Assembly: GCA_009840175.1 (NCBI GenBank)
Contig: VXOI01000182.1
Span: 1 to 39,479, forward strand
Direction: 5' to 3'
DNA: 39,479 nt
Source of the DNA: Chloroflexota bacterium
Lineage (GTDB): Bacteria; Chloroflexota; Dehalococcoidia; Lucifugimonadales; UBA3495
The notes under the pieces are model-generated. The model was given only the letters and a program-made list of their open reading frames with translations. It did not search any database and had not been told where the DNA came from. The translations under genes were made by a program, and so were the position numbers. Positions 32,692-39,479 of the stretch are shown here, one piece after another. Positions within the stretch are counted from its first letter, which is position 1. Every line of letters begins with the position of its first letter.

Positions 32692-34461
32692 ATGCCACAC
32701 ACTCCCCACGGCGTCAGCTTCGAGTCCAACCGCCCCGTCGTCATGGGGCGCAACGGGATGGTGTGCGCCGGGCATCCGCTCGCGGCGCAGGCCGGCATGG
32801 CCGCGCTGCAGCGGGGCGGCAACGCTGTTGACGCCGCCATCGCCACTGCCGCCGCCCTCAACGTCGTCGAGCCGAATATGTCCGGTGTCGGCGGCGACGG
32901 CTTCATCATGGTTTACAACCGCCAGGCCGGGACCATCGAGGTCTGCAACGGCACCGGGGCAGCACCCTACGCCACCGACGTCGACTGGTATCGCAAGAAC
33001 GGCATACCTGCGAAGGGCATCCTGTCGGTGTCCGTGCCGGGGCTGGTGGACGCCTGGATGGCCGCCCACGCCAGGTACGGCACGCTGTCGCTGGCAGAGG
33101 TCTTTGACGCCGCCATTGACCTGTCGGAAAACGGCTTTCCGGTAACGCACGTGCTCTCCGGCGTCATCGCCGGGGATCGGCTGCTGTGCGAGTTCCCTGA
33201 CTCCCAGGCCGTCTTCGCTCCCGGCGGCGCGCCGATGCGCCCAGGGCAGATCCTCCGGCAGCCGGGGCTGGTCCGCACCTTCCAGGCCATTGTGGACGGC
33301 GGACGCGACGCCTTCTACGAGGGCGATACTGCCCGCTCACTGGTCAAGTTCAGCGAGGAGCAGGGCGGAATCCTGTCCCTGAAGGACCTGGCTGACTGCC
33401 GCTCGCGGTGGGAGACGCCCATCTCCACCACCTACCATGGGCATACGGTGTACGAAGCGCCGCCCAACTCCAGCGGCCACGTACTGTTGCAGGAGCTGAA
33501 CATCGTCGAGCAGTTCGACCTCAAGGCGATGGGCTGCAACACTCCCGAAAGCATCCACCTGATGGTCGAGGCCAAGAAGCTGGCCTTCGCCGACCGCGAG
33601 GCATACATGGCCGACCCCGACTGGGTGGATGTTCCCGTCGCCGGAATGCTGTCCAAGCAGTACGCCGCCGAGCGATCCCGGCTCATAGACCCGGAGCGCG
33701 CCGCCGAGGTGGTGGGACACGGCGACCCATGGAGCTACCAGCCCGCCAACTACACCCGCCGCCCCAAGGCCAAGGCGACGGCAGGTGCGATGCAGGAAGA
33801 GGACACCACCTGCTTCGTGGTTGTCGACCGGTGGGGCAACGCCGTCTGCCAGCTCCAGAGCATCCAGAGTTCGCTGGGCTCCAGCATCGTCGCGGGCGAC
33901 ACCGGCATACTGCTCAACAACCGCATGACCTACTGGCACCTGGACCCCGACCACGCAGACTGCCTGCAACCGGGCAAGCGGGTGCGCCACACTATGAACC
34001 CCATCATGGTATTCCGTAACGCCGGAGAATCGCAGCACGCCTTCCAGAACGGCGGTTCCCGGAACGGCGATTCCGGCCACGGCGGGCTGGCGCTGGTTTG
34101 CGGCACTCCCGGAGCGGATACTCAGGTGCAGACCAATATGCAGGTCATCACCCATGTGCTGGACTTCGGCATGACCGTCTCCGAGGCGGTGGAGGCTCCG
34201 CGCTGGCGCAACACCCATAGCCCAACGGAGTCCAACATCCCCCACGAGTGCGACAACCTGCTCTACGTCGAGTCCCGCTTCCCGGCCGAAACGCTGGACG
34301 GACTGCGCCAGCGGGGTCATACTCTGGAGGTAATGCACGGCTGGGGCGCGTCGGGCAGCGAGATGATGATCCAGGTGGACGGCGACACCGACGCTTCCGA
34401 TTCCAACGTATTACAGGGCGCAGCCGACCCCCGCCGAGACGGCTACGCCATTGGGTGGTAG
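32692..34461 (+). CDS. Gamma-glutamyltransferase family protein
   Basis: 589-residue Ntn-hydrolase of the gamma-glutamyltranspeptidase family, made as a proenzyme that cleaves itself before a conserved Thr. That Thr is in EEDTTCFVVVDRWGN (Thr371/372), where HTTH is common in classical GGT; the change from His and the nearby Cys may alter specificity. The N-terminal part has the GGNAVDAAIATAAALNVVEPNMSGVGGDGF signature, split here for brevity. No signal peptide is seen, so it may be cytoplasmic, unlike periplasmic GGT. AAAGGAGG precedes ATG 32692 by 8 nt. Acylase or other amide substrates are possible. Confidence 0.92.
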   Translation: MPHTPHGVSFESNRPVVMGRNGMVCAGHPLAAQAGMAALQRGGNAVDAAIATAAALNVVEPNMSGVGGDGFIMVYNRQAGTIEVCNGTGAAPYATDVDWYRKNGIPAKGILSVSVPGLVDAWMAAHARYGTLSLAEVFDAAIDLSENGFPVTHVLSGVIAGDRLLCEFPDSQAVFAPGGAPMRPGQILRQPGLVRTFQAIVDGGRDAFYEGDTARSLVKFSEEQGGILSLKDLADCRSRWETPISTTYHGHTVYEAPPNSSGHVLLQELNIVEQFDLKAMGCNTPESIHLMVEAKKLAFADREAYMADPDWVDVPVAGMLSKQYAAERSRLIDPERAAEVVGHGDPWSYQPANYTRRPKAKATAGAMQEEDTTCFVVVDRWGNAVCQLQSIQSSLGSSIVAGDTGILLNNRMTYWHLDPDHADCLQPGKRVRHTMNPIMVFRNAGESQHAFQNGGSRNGDSGHGGLALVCGTPGADTQVQTNMQVITHVLDFGMTVSEAVEAPRWRNTHSPTESNIPHECDNLLYVESRFPAETLDGLRQRGHTLEVMHGWGASGSEMMIQVDGDTDASDSNVLQGAADPRRDGYAIGW

Positions 34462-34530
34462 TACCTCTGCTCTCCTTCCGGGAGAGGGCGTCCATTCGCT
34501 AAGGCGATTCAACTGCAACGAGGCCAACTT

Positions 34531-35037
34531 ATGACCATGCCCGGCGAAAAACGCAGCCCCTTCCCCGACGAATGCGGCAACCGGGCCGGCATCTTCGCCG
34601 AGGCCGTGCGCGACGGCGACATGAACCTCGCCTGGGCCATGCTATCCAAGGAAACGCGGGGTATGCGGATGGGCGTCTGGGCCACCCGCTACCGTATTGA
34701 TATGCAGGTGGCCTACCGCGCCGGTTACAACGAAGGCCACCCCATGCGGGCTGCGATGCTGGAGGACTTTCGCACCACCGTCCTGAGCCTCTGGCCCTTG
34801 GAAGACCTGATTGACCTGGGCATCTCGCCCACCAGCTATATTGATGACGAGCACGCCTTTGCCTTCCTGCCCTTCGGCATCACAGAAGACAACACCGAAG
34901 TGCGCCGCGGCCGGGCCATGAACGGTCTCATCCTGCCGATGCTGATGGAGGACGGCGAGTGGAAGGTGGACCTCCCCGGCTGGCGTTTCCTGGAAAATCC
35001 CGGGGCAGATAACCCAGACAACGGGCAGCAAACTTAG
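34531..35037 (+). CDS. Hypothetical protein
   Basis: 168-residue soluble protein. The segment FAEAVRDGDMNLAWAMLSKETRG resembles the opening helix of NTF2-like/DUF4878-type domains, and the end has LPMLMEDGEWKVDLPGWRF, typical of such folds. No catalytic residues recognised. A GAGG stands about 8 nt before ATG 34531. It begins a run of small genes that reaches the MBL hydrolase. Confidence 0.65.
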   Translation: MTMPGEKRSPFPDECGNRAGIFAEAVRDGDMNLAWAMLSKETRGMRMGVWATRYRIDMQVAYRAGYNEGHPMRAAMLEDFRTTVLSLWPLEDLIDLGISPTSYIDDEHAFAFLPFGITEDNTEVRRGRAMNGLILPMLMEDGEWKVDLPGWRFLENPGADNPDNGQQT

Positions 35038-35046
35038 GGGCGCAAA

Positions 35047-35385
35047 GTGGCGGGCCGTCGGCGAGAATCTGACACCAGGGCCGCTCGGCCCAGCTACCTC
35101 GAGGATAAGCCTGTCTGCGAGTTGTGCCTTCGGGAGTCGGTGCGGTTCACCGAGCATCACCTGGTGCCGCGCTCCCGGGGCGGCAAGTACGGCCCCAAGG
35201 CCCGCCTGTGCCCCACCTGCCACCGGCAGTTGCATGCCATGTTCTCGGAGAAGACCCTGGCCAACGAACTCAACTCCATCGAGCGCCTGCGCGCCGACCC
35301 GGACTTCGCTGGCTACCTGAAATGGGCCAGCAAGCAGAAGGATGGCGCAACCTTTCGAGTCCGCCGCGCCAACGCCAAGCGGTAA
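35047..35385 (+). CDS. HNH endonuclease-like protein
   Basis: 112-residue HNH-type protein with two zinc knuckles: Cys24/Cys27 (CELC) and Cys55/Cys58 (CPTC). The core is EHHLVPRSRGGKYGP, with His37/His38 of the H-N-H, and CHRQLHAMFSE with His59 and His63. It lacks additional domains and is a likely metal-dependent nuclease or a zinc-binding relic. GTG 35047 follows AGGGG at 8 nt. Ten bases separate it from the preceding gene. No restriction or homing context is seen. Confidence 0.82.
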   Translation: MAGRRRESDTRAARPSYLEDKPVCELCLRESVRFTEHHLVPRSRGGKYGPKARLCPTCHRQLHAMFSEKTLANELNSIERLRADPDFAGYLKWASKQKDGATFRVRRANAKR

Positions 35386-35403
35386 CATGGGAGGAGCATC
35401 CCC

Positions 35404-35667
35404 TTGAACGACCAGCAGTTTATTGACCGCATACAGGAGAAAATTGAGAACCTGACCGGGCGCGAGATTGAACTGCGCATTGACGACGACAACGGCGGCC
35501 AGTTGGAGGTGGACTTCTCCCGCGAAGTGCCGCTGGTGGTCATGGGTCACAACATCTTCGAGTATTCCGGGTTCGCCCGGCTCTGCACCGAGTACGCCGT
35601 CGCTTCCATCCGGCAGCAGCGGGTGATTCCCGAAATCGAGTTCCAACTGCTGCTGGCGAGAAATTAA
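35404..35667 (+). CDS. Hypothetical small protein
   Basis: 87-residue protein starting TTG 35404 with GGGAGGAG 8-10 nt upstream. A helical start (FIDRIQEKIENLTG) is followed by strand-rich REIELRIDDDNGGQLEVDFSREVPLVVMG. No family recognised and no cysteine or histidine pattern points to a site. It is in line with the genes on either side and likely cotranscribed with them. Confidence 0.6.
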   Translation: MNDQQFIDRIQEKIENLTGREIELRIDDDNGGQLEVDFSREVPLVVMGHNIFEYSGFARLCTEYAVASIRQQRVIPEIEFQLLLARN

Positions 35668-35699
35668 ACGCCGAGCGCGCAGAAGACGCCGAGTATTAT

Positions 35700-36239
35700 A
35701 TGCCCTCCCGCCCCATACGCGACCTTTCTGAATACCCCCGGCCCTGGTTCTACCGGCCGGAGATATACTATGCCTTCATAATCTTCCCTCCGGTCTGGTC
35801 CATCCTGACCCTGCGTTCACCCTGGCACAAGGGGGAGGGCTTCTTCGGTATCCTGATAGGCGGCGTCGCCTGGTTCTTCCTCATCGCCAGCGTGGTCTTT
35901 ACGGTGCGGTGGGTGCAGGCCGACGATGAAGGCAACCGGCAAATCGTCAATCTGTTCATATTCGTACCCGGCCTGCTGCTGACGCTGGTAACCCAGATCC
36001 AGTGGGCCGCTCACCGTGCCCAGCATGGCCCGCCGCCCACCGATCTCGAAGATGAGCCGGAATCCAGCGCCTCCGCTGGCCGGGCGCAGGGCCGTACTAT
36101 CGGTGGCGACAATCCTACTGACACACAAGAAACCGGCGAAACCATCGAACCCGCTGCGGAACGGCCCGCCCCGCGCCGTCGCAGACGCCGCAGGCGGCGG
36201 CCCGCTGACCGCTCGGCGGATTCCGCCACCCTCTGCTAG
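35700..36239 (+). CDS. Membrane protein with basic tail
   Basis: 179 residues with three probable transmembrane segments (about 23-40, 50-68 and 83-97), then a hydrophilic, acidic stretch and a final arginine-rich run RRRRRRRRR flanked by Pro (about 160-168). No family recognised. The arginine tail is presumably cytoplasmic and might bind nucleic acid or lipid. ATG 35700 follows no clear ribosome site; the upstream bases are AT-rich. Confidence 0.6.
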   Translation: MPSRPIRDLSEYPRPWFYRPEIYYAFIIFPPVWSILTLRSPWHKGEGFFGILIGGVAWFFLIASVVFTVRWVQADDEGNRQIVNLFIFVPGLLLTLVTQIQWAAHRAQHGPPPTDLEDEPESSASAGRAQGRTIGGDNPTDTQETGETIEPAAERPAPRRRRRRRRRPADRSADSATLC

Positions 36240-36299
36240 AATATATCCCGACGGAACAACCCCAGGTATGCCCAACATCATATTGCCGGAGGAGAAGTC

Positions 36300-36938
36300 A
36301 TGGCGTTGCATTACGACGGCGAAGTTCGCATCGTCAAGGTCAACATGGGCCCCTTTAACAACAACGGCTACATCGTGTCTTGCCCTGACACCAACGAGGG
36401 CATCCTGATAGACACCCCCGCCGAGCCTGAACTGCTGCTAAACGAAGTCGGCGACGTCAGCATCAAGGCCATTCTGATTACCCATAACCATCAGGACCAT
36501 CTGCTGGGCTTCGACGAAATCACCGGCAGTCTCGACGCTCCCGTCGGCATCACCACCGCCGACAAGGGTCCGCTGCCCAAGGCTCCCGACGTCGAGCTTA
36601 CCGACGGCCAGGTCATCCCCTTCGGGAACCAGGAGCTACGGGTACTGGTGACCCCGGGCCATACCGACGGCGCAAGCTGCTTCCTGGTGGGCAAGCACCT
36701 GTTCTCCGGCGATACCCTCTTCCCCGGCGGCCCCGGCAAGACCCGCAGCCCCGAGGCGCTGGCCACCATCCTGGAGAACGTCCGCGCCAAGCTGCTCACC
36801 CTGCCCGACGACGTCCTGGTCTACCCCGGCCACGGCGACGATACCACCATCGTCGAGGCCAGGCGCCGCGAGGCCGTCTATGCCTCCAAGGATCACCCCG
36901 CCGATCAGTTCGGGGACATAGACTGGCTGGAGAGCTAG
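36300..36938 (+). CDS. MBL-fold metallo-hydrolase
   Basis: 212-residue metallo-beta-lactamase-fold hydrolase, glyoxalase II-like. Metal ligands: HNHQDH (62-67), the PGHTDGASCF motif, the SGDTLF Asp, and PGHGDDT near the end. Cytoplasmic, likely a thioester or ester hydrolase. GGAGGAGA precedes the ATG by about 6 nt. The segment ITTADKG lies in the loop where substrate specificity is set. Confidence 0.92.
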   Translation: MALHYDGEVRIVKVNMGPFNNNGYIVSCPDTNEGILIDTPAEPELLLNEVGDVSIKAILITHNHQDHLLGFDEITGSLDAPVGITTADKGPLPKAPDVELTDGQVIPFGNQELRVLVTPGHTDGASCFLVGKHLFSGDTLFPGGPGKTRSPEALATILENVRAKLLTLPDDVLVYPGHGDDTTIVEARRREAVYASKDHPADQFGDIDWLES

Positions 36939-36960
36939 GCCCCGGAACCTACCCTCTTTT

Positions 36961-36996
36961 CCCTCCCCCTGAAAGGGGAGGGTTAGAGTGGGGGTG
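36961..36996. repeat. Left half-repeat beside the second Uma2 gene
   Basis: CCCTCCCC-CTGAAA-GGGGAGGG (36961-36982) followed by TTAGAGTGGGGGTG, matching the left half of the double-hairpin repeat at 27542. It lies 23 nt after the MBL gene stop and 38 nt before the Uma2 start. Confidence 0.65.
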
Positions 36997-37033
36997 GAAT
37001 TCTGCCGGAGTGTGACCAAGAAAGGAGGCCGGA

Positions 37034-37735
37034 ATGACCACCGCCAAAATCCCGCAGACCTTCCGGCTGCCGGACCCGCCGGAACACCCGGAAGACATGA
37101 TGACCAACTTCGACCACCTCGCAAAGACCAGCATCATCGAACCGCTGGCGCACTATCTCGGCAACCGGCAAACCACCCTGATAACCGGAGACAGATACCT
37201 CTGCCGAACCGTCACTCGCAGCTTGGCCGGAGCCAGGTATCCGGACCTGCTCATAGCTTTCAATGTTGACCCGGAAGCTCACCATCGGCGCAACGGCTAC
37301 ATCATAGACGAGCAGGGCAAACCGCCCGACTTCGTGCTGGAAATCGCATCCCCCCGAACCGGACGGGTGGACGTGGAGGACAAGCCTGCCGACTACGCCG
37401 CGCTGGGCATCGCCGAATACTGGCGCTTCGACGGAACGGGGCAGCACCACCGGACGCGCTTGGCCGGTGACCGTCTGGCAGCCGACGGCCAATACCGGCC
37501 CATCGCCATCGAAGAAATGAGCGACGGCGTTCTGCAAGGTTACAGCGAAGTATTGAACCTGCTGCTGCGGTGGGAGAACGGACAACTGCGGTGGCACGAC
37601 CCGGCAACCGGGCGCCACATTGCCACTTTCCAGGAGGAGCGGGAAGCCCGCATCCGGGCCGAGGAAGCCCGCCTGCTCGCCGAGGCCCGCGTCCGCGAAC
37701 TGGAAGCAAAGCTCGAAAGCCTGGAAAACCAATAA
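37034..37735 (+). CDS. Uma2 family protein, second copy
   Basis: 233-residue paralogue of the protein at 4741-5511. The core again has PDLLIAF and GKPPDFVLEIASP, with the predicted PD-(D/E)xK acidic residues, and the tail from about residue 195 is a coiled coil rich in Glu, Ala and Arg. AAAGGAGG precedes ATG 37034 by 6-7 nt. The gene is flanked by inverted halves of the CCCTCTCCC repeat at 36961 and 37754, while the first copy is not. Function unknown. Confidence 0.86.
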   Translation: MTTAKIPQTFRLPDPPEHPEDMMTNFDHLAKTSIIEPLAHYLGNRQTTLITGDRYLCRTVTRSLAGARYPDLLIAFNVDPEAHHRRNGYIIDEQGKPPDFVLEIASPRTGRVDVEDKPADYAALGIAEYWRFDGTGQHHRTRLAGDRLAADGQYRPIAIEEMSDGVLQGYSEVLNLLLRWENGQLRWHDPATGRHIATFQEEREARIRAEEARLLAEARVRELEAKLESLENQ

Positions 37736-37753
37736 TTCCCGCTCGCAGGGATG

Positions 37754-37788
37754 CGCCCTCACCCCAACCCTCTCCCAGAGGGAGAGGG
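37754..37788. repeat. Right half-repeat beside the second Uma2 gene
   Basis: GCCCTCACCCCAA followed by CCCTCTCCC-AGA-GGGAGAGGG (37768-37788), matching the right half of the double-hairpin repeat at 27630 in the same orientation. Its purine-rich strand lies directly before the M16 peptidase gene. Confidence 0.7.
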
Positions 37789-37810
37789 AGTTATGCTAAA
37801 CGGAGTAACA

Positions 37811-39076
37811 ATGTTCCAGCGCACAGTCCTCGGCAACCAGTTGCGCGTCGTCACCTCGATGATGGCGCACACCCAGTCGGTTTCCATCGCCATCTTCGTC
37901 GGCGCGGGTTCCCGGTATGAATCACCGGAACTGGCCGGGGTGTCCCACTTCATCGAGCATCTGCCCTTTAAGGGCAGCGAGAAGTGGCCGACGGCGCGCG
38001 ACGTGAGCGAAGCCATCGAGGGTGCGGGCGGTATGATGAACGCCAGCACCGACCGGGAGGTCACCGTCTTCTGGTGCAAGGTGGCCCGCCCCCACTTCCG
38101 CACCGCTCTCGACGTCCTGCTGGATATGCTGATGAACCCTCTGCTGGACCCGGAGGAAGTGGAGAAGGAGCGGGAGGTCATCCAGGAAGAGTTGCGGATG
38201 ACCTACGACAACCCCTCCTACCGCGTTGATCTGCTCATTGACGAAGCTATGTGGCCCGACCAGGCCATGGGCCGGGACGTGGGCGGCACCCCAGACACCG
38301 TGGCCGCCATCGGCCAGGACACCATCCGCGAGTACATGACCCGCCAGTACAACCCGGCCAACGCAGTGGTGGCCGTGGCGGGCAACATCCAGCACGATGA
38401 AGTCGTCAGCCTGCTGCAAAACGCCACGCACAACTGGAAGCCCCAGGACTCGCTGGACTGGGAGCCGGTATCGGAGAACGGCTCGACCGGGCCGGTGGTC
38501 AGGATAGAACGCCGCCGCTCCGACCAGTCGCACCTGTGCCTCGCGCTGCCCGGCCTGTCGCTGGACGACCCCGACCGCTACGCTCTCTCGCTGCTCAACG
38601 TCATGCTGGGCGACGGCATGAGCAGCCGCCTGTTCCTGAACCTGCGCGAGATGCAGAGCCTGGCCTACGACGTCAGCAGTTCCATCAGCCACTTCCGCGA
38701 CTGCGGCTCAATGGTGGTCTACTGCGGCGTGGAGCCACGCAAGACCAACGACGCCGTCCGCGCAGTGATGCAGCAACTCGACGGTATGCGCGAGCAAGCC
38801 GAGGAGCGCGAGCTGAACAAGGCCCGCGAGTACGCCCTCGGTCGCCTCCTGCTCCGCATGGAGGACAGCCGCGCCGTGGCGTCGTGGATGGGGTCGCAGC
38901 AGCTACTCCAGGACCAGCTCTGCTCCGTCGAAGAGATCGTGGAGCGCCTCAACGCCGTAACTCCCGCCGACGTCTCCAACCTCGCCACCCGGCTGTTCCA
39001 GCAGGAGCAACTACGTCTCGCGGTAGTAGGTCCCCAGGGCGGGCAGAAGACGTTGACCGGCCTGCTGAAGCTGTAA
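37811..39076 (+). CDS. M16 family zinc peptidase
   Basis: 421-residue inverzincin peptidase of the pitrilysin/processing-peptidase type. The inverted zinc motif HFIEH (46-50, with His46, Glu49, His50) is intact, and the distal Glu is in VIQEELRM (about 126). The C-terminal half has the second M16 domain with SLAYDVSSS. ATG 37811 has CGGAG 5 nt upstream and gives the usual MFQRTVLGNQLRVV start; an ATG at 37793 would use the repeat as a ribosome site. No signal peptide, so probably cytoplasmic. A hairpin terminator follows. Confidence 0.93.
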   Translation: MFQRTVLGNQLRVVTSMMAHTQSVSIAIFVGAGSRYESPELAGVSHFIEHLPFKGSEKWPTARDVSEAIEGAGGMMNASTDREVTVFWCKVARPHFRTALDVLLDMLMNPLLDPEEVEKEREVIQEELRMTYDNPSYRVDLLIDEAMWPDQAMGRDVGGTPDTVAAIGQDTIREYMTRQYNPANAVVAVAGNIQHDEVVSLLQNATHNWKPQDSLDWEPVSENGSTGPVVRIERRRSDQSHLCLALPGLSLDDPDRYALSLLNVMLGDGMSSRLFLNLREMQSLAYDVSSSISHFRDCGSMVVYCGVEPRKTNDAVRAVMQQLDGMREQAEERELNKAREYALGRLLLRMEDSRAVASWMGSQQLLQDQLCSVEEIVERLNAVTPADVSNLATRLFQQEQLRLAVVGPQGGQKTLTGLLKL

Positions 39077-39081
39077 CGAAA

Positions 39082-39106
39082 ACTCCCTCTCGCTCTGAGA
39101 GGGAGT
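39082..39106 (+). terminator. Terminator of the M16 peptidase gene
   Basis: A perfect 10-bp stem ACTCCCTCTC/GAGAGGGAGT (39082-39091 with 39097-39106), loop GCTCT, then CTTGCTTTTG. It looks like a member of the repeat family with a T-rich end. Confidence 0.75.
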
Positions 39107-39140
39107 CTTGCTTTTGCGCCAACTGCTGAAGTGAATCGTA

Positions 39141-39449
39141 TTATGCCGACTCTACAGGCCCTCGTGTAGGTTTTCCCTTCCGATGCATCCCTTCCGAGGA
39201 CTGAATCCATAGGATGTGATCCACCAGCGCTTTGCTGATGACCTCATCCAGCGACTGTCCATCCTCCAAGCGATGCTCGAACCAGTCTATGACGTTTTCG
39301 TCCAGATTGAGGACTATATCTTTCATAACCGGACTGAGCGGGGCCTCGCTCTTGAATTGCTCCACCGGCCTGAAAGGAATGTCGGCAGAGGCGACTTCTG
39401 TGATGGGCTTGGCATAGAGGATTTCAAGGATACTCTGAATAAGGTTCAC
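39141..39449 (-). CDS. Hypothetical protein, possible ribbon-helix-helix antitoxin, may be partial
   Basis: 102 residues from GTG 39449. The central segment MKDIVLNLDENVIDWFEHRLEDGQSLDEVISKALVDHILW has a strand followed by two helices, as in CopG/ribbon-helix-helix antitoxins. The frame stays open for the last ten codons to the right edge, so the true start could be outside the window. No toxin partner is visible in the 130 bases that remain on either side. Confidence 0.55.
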   Translation of the reverse strand: MNLIQSILEILYAKPITEVASADIPFRPVEQFKSEAPLSPVMKDIVLNLDENVIDWFEHRLEDGQSLDEVISKALVDHILWIQSSEGMHRKGKPTRGPVESA

Positions 39450-39479
39450 GATAGCCTGAATTGCGTCTGAGTGGCCGGT

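Noticed and set aside
1-39479. tRNA genes
   Set aside because: I looked for T-arm GGTTCRA-like sequences with flanking acceptor stems on both strands and saw none.

Overview
The window is GC-rich chromosomal DNA of a bacterium. It has frequent GTG/TTG starts and purine-rich ribosome sites of the AGGAGG type. Its gene families suggest a Chloroflexota lineage of the Dehalococcoidia/SAR202 kind: GuaB3, a UGSC selenoprotein, an MSMEG_1061-type PPOX protein, many CaiB, LLM-flavin and amidohydrolase genes, two Uma2 proteins, and a 5S rRNA gene standing alone. That placement is inference from gene content; no 16S gene is present.

Layout. 1-805 has no convincing gene. 806-5953 is minus strand: dnaE, a Uma2 protein and a small zinc-ribbon protein with its own promoter and terminator. 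6211-11605 is plus strand: guaB3, a selenoprotein gene read through an in-frame TGA, a PIN toxin, a PLD-nuclease/ATPase fusion, and a conserved protein that may be the selenoprotein's partner. A solitary 5S rRNA follows at 11771, then clpC with a near-consensus promoter and a strong terminator. 14786-17377 holds a small membrane protein, a PPOX flavoprotein (minus) and radA. 17465-19253 (minus) holds moaE, moaD, an SDR and an orphan CopG-type antitoxin. 19385-19940 is a hicBA pair, followed by a dihydropyrimidinase-like gene. 21437-30025 (minus) is a catabolic-looking stretch: HEPN pair, LLM flavin enzyme, amidase, small membrane protein, CoA transferase, two alpha/beta hydrolases and an amidohydrolase. 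30221-39076 (plus) holds an IscA-like protein, an ABC-type ATPase plus putative nuclease pair, a gamma-glutamyltransferase, several small proteins, an HNH protein, an MBL hydrolase, a second Uma2 and an M16 peptidase. A helix-rich small protein runs off the right edge.

Main result. At 7693-7695 a TGA interrupts one continuous reading frame at the motif (TGA)-Gly-Ser-Cys. This is the U-G-S-C motif of the UGSC selenoprotein family. A stem CGTGG/CCACG with loop GGTCT begins its loop exactly 18 nt after the TGA, the same loop and spacing as the E. coli fdhF SECIS. The true product is therefore a 227-residue selenoprotein that ordinary gene calling would split in two. Its 3' end appears fused to the tail of an antitoxin. 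A lower-GC cassette (PIN toxin plus PLD-ATPase) separates it from the next host-like gene, which looks like a toxin/defence island inserted in a selenoprotein operon.

Other themes. Small toxin-antitoxin or defence modules sit between metabolic genes at several places (PIN/PLD-ATPase, HicBA, HEPN pair, ATPase/PD-(D/E)xK pair). Families of palindromic repeats (CCCTCTCCC-loop-GGGAGAGGG and a 79-bp ATTAACCAC element) mark gene borders, in places supplying the end of a coding sequence or flanking a Uma2 gene.
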